DNA of 64,000 nt from Tetragenococcus halophilus subsp. halophilus DSM 20339 (GTDB lineage Bacteria; Bacillota; Bacilli; Lactobacillales; Enterococcaceae): assembly GCF_003841405.1 (NCBI RefSeq), contig NZ_PXYA01000001.1, positions 620,001 to 684,000 on the forward strand, in the 5' to 3' direction. Below, one piece after another: positions 57,225 through 64,000 of the stretch (positions within the stretch are counted from its first letter, which is position 1; every line of letters begins with the position of its first letter). The notes under the pieces are model-generated. The model did not search any database. It was given only the letters and a program-made list of their open reading frames with translations, and had not been told where the DNA came from. Made by a program: the position numbers and the translations under genes.

Positions 57225-59048
57225 TCACTTTTGTTTGAAATAAATAAAATTATTTATAATTTTAGCAAAAGCAAAAATAAATAACGACACAATCGTAACA
57301 AACTTAATACTCATTAGTAGTTTTATATTCACTAAAGGTTTATATCCAATAGTAAATTTGTTTATGCCTTTTTTAGATTGAACAATCGGCGCGCCTAGAG
57401 TTGTCTTTTGTAGCTGATTTGACGTCAAGTTTTTTCCATTAAAATTGATCTGGCTTCCTGTATAAACAATAGTTGGTAAGATATTTTCTTGGTTTTCCCT
57501 TCCTTTCCATGTTAGTACTAATCTATTTTTCTCATCAATTGTTTTTGAGACATCAAGACTATTATTGACGATCTGCTCATCATACATTTGATAGCCACCT
57601 TGTTCGTCCAGCTCTTCTTGGGTCATATCATTTAATAATGGTAAATAATCAGGGGTCGGCTTTTTGATAACTTTAAACGCATCTTCATAACTCCCGCTTG
57701 TAAAACCTGCACGAAGCTCGTCCGGGTCATTGGTGGTAACCCAAGGAGCGTTGTTTCCTGAAGAAGTTGGCGTATCGCTTTCCCAGGCTTCGGCACTTCG
57801 TAATATATTTAAATTAACATTTGCAATCATCAAAAATGAAAGCATACATAAAAAGGAGTACATAACTTTTTTCTTATCTGCATTCAAGTTTTTAGTTAAT
57901 TTCTCTAGTGTATAAGCAAAAGCAATAAGCAGAAAAATATAAGCTATCAAAACAAACCTTCTTGGAAACTGAATGATTTGAACAAAACTCGTATAAAGAG
58001 AAATATCTTCCCAAGGTATAAAATTCGTAGAAAGAATTAAGAAGAAAGCCCCCACAAGTGTTAACAGCCTTTCAACGATAGAAGTATCTTTCCAGCTAAC
58101 AAAGAAATAAAAAATTTGAAACAACATTAAGCAAGAAAAGACCATGCCTAGACTAGAATAATTGTTATCTCCAATATCAAAATAAGTTGTATAAGATAAG
58201 ACATCATCAAAGAATTTAGGATACACAAGTTGATTAGTTAAGGAAACTTCTAAAAACCCTATTAAAGTATTAATATTAAGTAAAATCGTTAGAAAAACGG
58301 CGATAAAAAAATCTTTTATCATTTTTCCTTTATGTTTTGTACGTAAAAAACCAACTATATAAAAGGGAACACTTGAGAGAATTCCAAGAAATAACGTTAA
58401 ATTGTGTAAAAATCCAACGCTTGTCACAGCAAGTGCTAATTCAATAGGCTTTATCGGTCTTTCTTGATCCTGGATCACTCTAACAGCTGGAACATAAATA
58501 AAAGGAATAAAAGCCGCTCCCCAGCTTGTCATATTTTGCGATAACGCATAATGAGAAACCATTGAACTACTCATATAAAGTAATGAAATAAAGATAGAAA
58601 ATTTATAATGAACCCGCGCTTTACTGGCCAAAGAAAACATTGCTAAGCCTGCAATAAAAAAACAAAGGAATGAAGTCAATAATTGATAACGAAACCAATT
58701 TTTAGTAAAAAACATTAACAAACCTTGTAAATAAGAAAAGTCAGGTCCATATAATGCGTTAACGATTCTTCCTGATTGGTCAAAAGAAAAAATTGACTGA
58801 AAATAATTAAAATCACCTGTTTTTATTTGCATATACGCTTCATAAAAACGATTGAAATGAAACATCATATCATTTCCAAGAATGATTCCGTGTTTATAAA
58901 GCTGAGCAGATACCATTAAAAAAGCTGCTAAAATAATAATGGATAAAGCAATAATGATTTGTTTTTTTGTTAAGCGGACCTTTCTTCTGTTATCCCTATT
59001 GTTCAATTTTATTTTTCCCGGGGCCTCCACTGTCATTCTCCTCCGCAT
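57225..59048 (-). CDS. Multispanning membrane protein, possibly PTPS-related family
   Basis: This 607-aa protein has about twelve hydrophobic segments and a C-terminal soluble part of about 150 residues before a last membrane helix. HGIILGNDMMFHFNRFYEAY near the N-terminus resembles the acidic substrate loop of GT-C-type transferases and of the PTPS-related membrane family. It may transfer a sugar or other group to a wall polymer. The ribosome site GGAGGAG lies inside the first codons of the long frame, so the real start may be GTG at 59030. It is 56 bp downstream of the TagF-like gene. Confidence 0.6.
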   Translation of the reverse strand: MRRRMTVEAPGKIKLNNRDNRRKVRLTKKQIIIALSIIILAAFLMVSAQLYKHGIILGNDMMFHFNRFYEAYMQIKTGDFNYFQSIFSFDQSGRIVNALYGPDFSYLQGLLMFFTKNWFRYQLLTSFLCFFIAGLAMFSLASKARVHYKFSIFISLLYMSSSMVSHYALSQNMTSWGAAFIPFIYVPAVRVIQDQERPIKPIELALAVTSVGFLHNLTLFLGILSSVPFYIVGFLRTKHKGKMIKDFFIAVFLTILLNINTLIGFLEVSLTNQLVYPKFFDDVLSYTTYFDIGDNNYSSLGMVFSCLMLFQIFYFFVSWKDTSIVERLLTLVGAFFLILSTNFIPWEDISLYTSFVQIIQFPRRFVLIAYIFLLIAFAYTLEKLTKNLNADKKKVMYSFLCMLSFLMIANVNLNILRSAEAWESDTPTSSGNNAPWVTTNDPDELRAGFTSGSYEDAFKVIKKPTPDYLPLLNDMTQEELDEQGGYQMYDEQIVNNSLDVSKTIDEKNRLVLTWKGRENQENILPTIVYTGSQINFNGKNLTSNQLQKTTLGAPIVQSKKGINKFTIGYKPLVNIKLLMSIKFVTIVSLFIFAFAKIINNFIYFKQK

Positions 59049-59104
59049 TCACATGTAATTTTTTGATTAAGCAGGTGATTAAGAAACTTTTTAAAGTCTT
59101 TTAA

Positions 59105-61861
59105 TCACCTTTTAAAAAATGCTTTATAAACTTTTTCTGCTCGGTCAGGTCCATCTAAAGGAGCAAAACGATTTTGAAATACTTGGTATTTCTCACCATA
59201 ATTATCCCAATACTGATGTCCTTTGGCAATCGCTCGAAATAAATTGCTCGTATTTTTTACAATTGGACCCGGGGCTTGTTCTTCTAAATCAAAGTAAAAA
59301 CCGCGCATATCATCATACTCATCCAGGTCATAACAATAAAAATACATTGGTTTATTCGTATTTGCATAATCAAACATTACCGAAGAGTAATCGGTAACTA
59401 ACATATCAGAAGCGATCATCAACTCTTGGACATCCGGATATTTTGACACATTTATAATGTTGTGGCGAAATTCTTCGGGGATATTTAACTTACTCGCTAC
59501 TACAACATGTTCTCTAATTAATAAGACATAGTCCTCTCCCAAACGACGTTCGAAAATACGAAAGTTAATTTTATTTTTCATAGTAAACTTCTTCCCTTTT
59601 TTCTGGTTATCGCGAAAAGTAGGGGCATAAAAGATTACTTTTTTATCTTCAGCTATATTCAATTTACGACGAATACTTTCTCTTTTCTCATCGATATGAG
59701 GTGTATAAAAAACGTCGTTTCTTGGATACCCCAATTCTAAGACAGGACCATTGTATTGGAAGGCGGAGCGAAATGCTTGTGTCGCATATGGCGAAGGAGA
59801 TACCAGCGCGCTCCATTGATTTTTGGCATGAGTCACACGAGCTAGATACCCTTCATCTCTACCTTCGATTTGTTCTTGATCATGTTGCATCTTCTTCAAA
59901 GGAGTGCCATGCCAAGTTTGTAAATATTGTGTTTGCTTCGGTTTTGTTAAATAAGTAGGAAAGTTTTGATTATTCACCCAATATTTACTTGTAGCTAAAT
60001 ATTTATAGTAACTAGGCGATAGCCGTTTGATAATTTTTGTATGAGGATTGACCTTTAAAGGCGCGTTATTGTTCATGATCCAAATATAATCATAATCTTC
60101 CTTATTATCAATCATTTTTTCATAAATCATACGCGGGCTATCTTCATATCTTTTTCCTACACCACTTTCAAATACAATTTGTCTATCATTTGTTTTTCCA
60201 AAATGACTTAAAAATTTATAAAATAATTTCATTGTAGGAAAATAGTACTTAGAACGTCTGTACCGAGCAAAAACTTTTAAAGCTAATGGATCATCTCTAA
60301 GAAATTTCTTTACCTTATTTTGCTTAGGAATATTCTGAATAGCTTTAAATATACGTTCGTTTGAATAACGATCACGATACTTAATGAAGTTATCTGCTTT
60401 TTCTATATATTCCTCTGCCATTTTAAACTGATTTTCACCAATTTTAAATAAATACTCAATAACCTTATCCTCATCAAACGCAATATCTCCAGGCAATTCA
60501 TTATCTAAGTCTAGATGTGAAGGATTTTTACCTAAAAATCGATTACGGTCAAATTGGTAATAAACAACAGGTTTGTGCAAAAAGCTAAAATCAAATGCAA
60601 CACTCGAGTAATCCGTAAGCATTACCATACTCTCTTTAATTAAATCTTGAACATCACGATCACCTTGTTTTATTACGGTTACAGGAGCATTCTCAAAATA
60701 ACGAACATAATCTTGCATATTAGGATGTAGACAAAAAATTAATTCCAAACCAAACTTTTCTGCAAACTCTTTTAATCGTGGATCAAATAGCAATTCTTCG
60801 TATCTTTTAAAGTACTCACTTTCTTCAAAATTTTGATTATTCGTAATCCAATCTCGCCAAGTAGGGATAATTAAAACTTGTCGCTTTAGCGGGATATCAT
60901 TTTTAAATAGCGTTTCCAACCGAGCTAAACCTGTAGCCACCACTTCCTCATCATGGTACCCCATATCGATAATAGCAATTTGCCGTTCTTTTTCTGAACT
61001 TGTGATAAATAAATCCGTATAAAATTCATTCACCCATTTTGCATAAATGGGAGCGATATTCTTTGTTCCGAAAACACCATGCTGCAAAAAAATCTTTTTA
61101 GCTGAAATATTTTTAATGTATTCTCTACTCCGAATAGGGTATAAAGAATCCGGGTGATGCGTCCCACAGATATAATCGGCTTGGATGACTTTTTCAAAGT
61201 GGTCTTTAGAGCCAAAATCAATCACATTTCCGAATGGAGCAACATGTTTACGTTCAGGAGAATCCCTTTGTATGACATAATAGGCATCAATTTCTGGATG
61301 ATTTGTACGTAAATATTTAAAAAAGTGGTAGCCATTATCTTGAGCTTTATAAGATCGCTCCCCTACAATCCACACGGCACGATTCTTTGCTTGTTTTTTG
61401 ACGCTATTCCAATGCTTTTTATGTTTTCGAAAATAATCATAAGCTTCTTTTTCATATTGATTATAAGTGAGTGACAGGTTCACGCCTTTCAGAGTGAAAT
61501 AAGGAACAGCCGAAAGCCAGTGATTTTCTTGCTCTGAAAAAATAGCCATTTCACCCTTCATAAAATAATTCGTCAAAAATCTTGGGTTCCCCACCCGAAT
61601 TCTAACCGGTTGATCTGTACCTTTTAGTGATAAAACAAAGAAGAAATCAATACTTAGCTCTTCCTTTTTTGTTAAGTTTTCTAAATAAGATTTTATTTTG
61701 GCTATAGGTAAGTCCCAGTTATAATGATGCCTACGTGCAAAAGCGTTCTCTTTTTGATTTTTATTTTGAACAATTGAAACAGGAAAACTTATTGACTGAT
61801 CGCCACCTCTTTCAACGAGTTGAATTTCTCCACTCTCAATATCAAAAAAGCGAGTAGTCAA
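59105..61861 (-). CDS. Tandem-domain CDP-glycerol glycerophosphotransferase (TagF-like)
   Basis: This 918-aa protein polymerises or primes glycerol phosphate on a lipid carrier from CDP-glycerol. Two Glyphos_transf (GT-B type) domains are visible. In the first (about 165-495), FLQHGVFGTKN, LIIPTWRDW, LHPNM and MLTDYSSVAFDF occur. In the second (about 560-915), LQTWHGTPLKKM, IFYAPTFRDNQ, LLIREHV and LVTDYSSVMFDY occur. The N-terminal 160 residues are beta-rich. The start is a TTG without a good ribosome site. The frame is open further upstream and appears to continue the preceding ORF. Confidence 0.9.
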   Translation of the reverse strand: MTTRFFDIESGEIQLVERGGDQSISFPVSIVQNKNQKENAFARRHHYNWDLPIAKIKSYLENLTKKEELSIDFFFVLSLKGTDQPVRIRVGNPRFLTNYFMKGEMAIFSEQENHWLSAVPYFTLKGVNLSLTYNQYEKEAYDYFRKHKKHWNSVKKQAKNRAVWIVGERSYKAQDNGYHFFKYLRTNHPEIDAYYVIQRDSPERKHVAPFGNVIDFGSKDHFEKVIQADYICGTHHPDSLYPIRSREYIKNISAKKIFLQHGVFGTKNIAPIYAKWVNEFYTDLFITSSEKERQIAIIDMGYHDEEVVATGLARLETLFKNDIPLKRQVLIIPTWRDWITNNQNFEESEYFKRYEELLFDPRLKEFAEKFGLELIFCLHPNMQDYVRYFENAPVTVIKQGDRDVQDLIKESMVMLTDYSSVAFDFSFLHKPVVYYQFDRNRFLGKNPSHLDLDNELPGDIAFDEDKVIEYLFKIGENQFKMAEEYIEKADNFIKYRDRYSNERIFKAIQNIPKQNKVKKFLRDDPLALKVFARYRRSKYYFPTMKLFYKFLSHFGKTNDRQIVFESGVGKRYEDSPRMIYEKMIDNKEDYDYIWIMNNNAPLKVNPHTKIIKRLSPSYYKYLATSKYWVNNQNFPTYLTKPKQTQYLQTWHGTPLKKMQHDQEQIEGRDEGYLARVTHAKNQWSALVSPSPYATQAFRSAFQYNGPVLELGYPRNDVFYTPHIDEKRESIRRKLNIAEDKKVIFYAPTFRDNQKKGKKFTMKNKINFRIFERRLGEDYVLLIREHVVVASKLNIPEEFRHNIINVSKYPDVQELMIASDMLVTDYSSVMFDYANTNKPMYFYCYDLDEYDDMRGFYFDLEEQAPGPIVKNTSNLFRAIAKGHQYWDNYGEKYQVFQNRFAPLDGPDRAEKVYKAFFKR

Positions 61862-61875
61862 ATTGCCCTGAAGAT

Positions 61876-62436
61876 TTAATCCTTTTTCTGTAACTTTATT
61901 TTAGAAATCGTCTTTCTTCGATAATATTGACTATGCGCAAGTTCTTTATTTACTAAAAGAGCCAAAGCCCCCTTTTTTGTAATGTAAGGGACAAACATTA
62001 AATCATTTTCTTCATTAAAAACATGGTCCAAATTAAACAAGGACCACTTTTTCTTATTCAATTTTACGATATGTTCCGCACGCTTTATTGTATCTAATTT
62101 TTTGTTATATTTTAAATATTGCGTTGTAATAGTAAATTTATACGTTTGTCTTTTCTCATTATTCTCTTGCTCTTCTTCCTCTTCTTCATTTATATCGTCT
62201 TCATAATTTACCATTGAATTTTCTTTTTCCTGTAAAAATTTGGCAAACTCAGCTAAAGGACAAGCAAATTGATAAAGATTATAATCGTCATATTCTTCAT
62301 AACTTATAAGTCGAAAATCAAATTGCTTATCGCTACGCTTTAGAGAAACTGTATAGTCATAGGATGATTTATTACTTGTAAATGCAAGAATCAGTTTCTT
62401 TTCTTCTACAAAGTATCTTAAGTTATTCATCGTCAT
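61876..62436 (-). CDS. Beta-domain protein, probably the detached N-terminus of the TagF-like protein
   Basis: This 186-aa protein has a low-complexity stretch of about ten Glu residues near position 85-95. No catalytic motif is seen. MFVPYITKKGALALLVNKEL near the end resembles AVPYFTLKGVNLSLTYNQ in the N-terminal part of the following TagF-like protein, so the two share a domain type. One extra A near 61895-61902 (complement) would give KVTEKGLNLQGNLTTRFF and join it to the next frame. It is therefore likely to be part of the same polypeptide or a split version. Confidence 0.55.
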   Translation of the reverse strand: MTMNNLRYFVEEKKLILAFTSNKSSYDYTVSLKRSDKQFDFRLISYEEYDDYNLYQFACPLAEFAKFLQEKENSMVNYEDDINEEEEEEQENNEKRQTYKFTITTQYLKYNKKLDTIKRAEHIVKLNKKKWSLFNLDHVFNEENDLMFVPYITKKGALALLVNKELAHSQYYRRKTISKIKLQKKD

Positions 62437-62471
62437 TTCCCCTTCAGGAACAAAGAATTTTGGACCAAAGA

Positions 62472-63296
62472 CTAATTTAATGAATCTAATACAACCAACG
62501 GTCTTAAGTGTATTACTTTTTTTATAAAACCCATAATTTCAGATTGATTGGTAAAAGTAGGCTTTGCAGTAATGTTTTCCCACCATTTTTCCAAATTATC
62601 TGTGGCTTTAAATATATATTGTGAAGAATCTGTTTCATAAAATTCATGTTGTCTCGTATCTTCTTCAGTAAAGAAGTGAGAAGACTGTCTATCCCAAAAA
62701 ACATTTTCTCTAATCCGTTTAATCGGATTCCCTACATTAATACTATTAGATTGTATTTTTTTGGCAACGATGGACCCAAGCCCTATAATCGCTCCTGAAC
62801 CAATATACGAACCTTTTAAAATTGAAGTATTTTGCCCTATCCATACGTGATCACCTATAAGAATACTTTTACTTTCATTAATCCGTCTTTGATATTCATC
62901 GTATATCAAGTGCACATCAGAATTGCGGATCCAACATCCCGAAGAAAACATTACATCTTTACCAACAATAATATCTTTGGCTTCAGAAGCAATTAAAAAT
63001 AAGGGTTTATTAAAGGAACAACCCTCATTAAAAGACACTAAAGAGTCATTATATAATGTAGCTTTTAATTGAATTTTATTATTCCTGGTCTTGTCTATAT
63101 ACAATACAGAGTTACTACCAAGGAAAGTAATCGTAGTATCTACTAATTGCGCATCTTTATCTAAAAAGACATAATTATTTGTGCCTTTAAAAATAATCTT
63201 GGAATCTTTAAGCTGAATATTATTTTCTTCTTCAGTTACAATAAAATTATCTTTTAGTCTTTCCTTTTCGCTGAATGATCTTATTACTGTATCCAT
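62472..63296 (-). CDS. Left-handed beta-helix (hexapeptide) acyltransferase family protein
   Basis: This is a 274-aa protein. ILIGDHVWIGQNTSILKGSY and IGSGAIIGLGSIVAKKIQSN, then SINVGNPIKRIRENV are the hexapeptide repeats and C-terminal signature of O-acetyltransferases. The N-terminal half (SKIIFKGTNNYVFLDKDAQL region) is a beta-solenoid of less regular repeats. It may acetylate a wall polymer sugar. I start at ATG 63296 (MDTVIRSF) after GAGAGGT. It is the first gene of the operon with the TagF-like gene. Confidence 0.82.
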   Translation of the reverse strand: MDTVIRSFSEKERLKDNFIVTEEENNIQLKDSKIIFKGTNNYVFLDKDAQLVDTTITFLGSNSVLYIDKTRNNKIQLKATLYNDSLVSFNEGCSFNKPLFLIASEAKDIIVGKDVMFSSGCWIRNSDVHLIYDEYQRRINESKSILIGDHVWIGQNTSILKGSYIGSGAIIGLGSIVAKKIQSNSINVGNPIKRIRENVFWDRQSSHFFTEEDTRQHEFYETDSSQYIFKATDNLEKWWENITAKPTFTNQSEIMGFIKKVIHLRPLVVLDSLN

Positions 63297-63573
63297 TTCA
63301 CATCTACACCTCTCAGAAGTTTTCATAGCTTTTTTAAGAGTTGTTATTTATTCTGTATATGTGCTTTATTTTATTGTTCTATTATATTTTTAATTTTACC
63401 ATAAAATAACAAATTGGTATTCTTTGTTTCTTCAATATGTAGGAAATTGATAATTTTTCTTAATTTTTGTGACGTAATTTAAATAATATCATTAGTTATA
63501 GAAAATAAAATATTCAAAATGCATAAAAAATTTTTTAATATTGAGTGTTGTTATTTATAAAAATTGGAATATA
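63297..63573. other. AT-rich promoter region of the acyltransferase operon
   Basis: There is no gene here. The stretch is about 80 percent A and T. It must hold the promoter of the minus-strand operon starting at 63296, but several A/T-rich boxes are possible and none stands out. Confidence 0.4.
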
Positions 63574-63640
63574 AAAAAAGACGAACTACCTATACCTATC
63601 TATCGTTGTAGATAGCGTACATAAATAGTTCGTCTTTTTT
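63574..63640 (-). terminator. Strong two-stem terminator of the rightmost gene
   Basis: AAAAAAGACGAACTA (63574-63588) pairs perfectly with TAGTTCGTCTTTTTT (63626-63640). Inside, CTATC and GATAG form a second stem near 63596-63615. T-runs occur on both strands. It follows the partial gene at 63776 on the minus strand after about 135 bp of AT-rich DNA with no ORF. Confidence 0.8.
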
Positions 63641-63775
63641 AAATAAACAACTCAAATAAATAGCTTTACTCAAATATAGAAAGACAATTTCAATTATTTT
63701 TTCCTAAATGACGTAACGGCTTGGTCAACTTCCATAATTTTGAATTTTCTATAGCCACTTCCCTTTAAAATTAAT

Positions 63776-64000
63776 TTACAAGACATTATCTTTAATTAGT
63801 TCATTGATAACGCGCTGAGTGTTCTTATTATCAGCAAATTCATTGATTCTTTTATAATTTTCTTCTATTTTTTCAGGTATTTCATAATTTTTATCAATAA
63901 TTTCTTTAACGGTATTAACTAGTTCATTTTCTGAATAAACAATTGTGCCTGGGGCGTTATATTCATTAACTGGCGTTGAACCTCCGTAATGCTCAATAAT
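63776..64000 (-). CDS. C-terminal end of a probable wall-polymer glycosyl/glycerophosphotransferase
   Basis: The frame is open to the right edge, giving the last 74 residues: GGSTPVNEYNAPGTIVYSEN, then a helical part ending ADNKNTQRVINELIKDNVL. The xxAPGTIV-ENELV pattern resembles the C-terminal end of glycosyltransferase-fold proteins, including CDP-glycerol transferases (compare QAPGPIVKNTSNL in the gene at 59105). It is too short for a firm family call. Confidence 0.5.
   Translation of the reverse strand: MIEHYGGSTPVNEYNAPGTIVYSENELVNTVKEIIDKNYEIPEKIEENYKRINEFADNKNTQRVINELIKDNVL

Overview
The window is low-GC Firmicutes DNA from the order Lactobacillales. Gene order and protein character point to the Enterococcaceae: parE-parC next to plsY, an rbgA-rnhB-dprA-topA-xerC-hslV-hslU-codY block, and a liaFSR operon. 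Many exported or envelope proteins (S41 protease, class B PBP, LCP protein, MltG) are rich in Asp and Glu, and IS remnants are frequent. Together these would fit the halophilic genus Tetragenococcus. The genus is an inference from reading, not from a database comparison.

Layout: 1-400 is the tail of an ISL3-type transposase. 448-6322 holds parC, parE, a CoA-binding protein and divergent plsY. 6359-15940 is the housekeeping block (sugar epimerase, codY, hslU, hslV, xerC, topA, dprA, rnhB, rbgA), all on the minus strand. 15941-21400 is accessory: a frameshifted integrase, an excisionase-like protein, an HTH protein and a sigma-like factor in the same order as the regulatory/recombination end of Tn916, followed by a decayed IS30-type transposase and a defective IS256-type element. 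21582-23583 is a panE-like gene with an EIIC-like membrane protein. 23725-23940 is a non-coding array of hairpins with a strict 42-bp period. 24079-30636 carries lepB, an S41 protease, a YozE protein, msrA, a YpmS-like protein, an SGNH hydrolase, a DegV protein and an iron-type dehydrogenase. 30811-35680 has a hemolysin III family protein, an ASCH protein, folA, thyA and an ABC-F ATPase.

From 35891 to the right edge the theme is the cell envelope: a class B PBP, an LCP ligase, the teichoic acid exporter genes tagG/tagH, tarD, a GT2/GtrA/MdoB-like set, liaFSR with a KtrA-type protein, mltG, a multispanning membrane protein, a tandem-domain CDP-glycerol glycerophosphotransferase with an upstream companion ORF, an acyltransferase, and the end of a further wall-polymer gene. 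An intact IS110-family element with a long structured 5' non-coding end sits beside tarD at about 42500-44250.

A recurring oddity is that four genes on the minus strand (integrase, one gtrA, the LtaS/MdoB-like gene, and the ORF pair before and including the TagF-like gene) would each become one continuous reading frame if a single A/T were added to a short A/T run. This may be real decay, slippage-controlled expression, or assembly error, and it affects how the annotation should be read.
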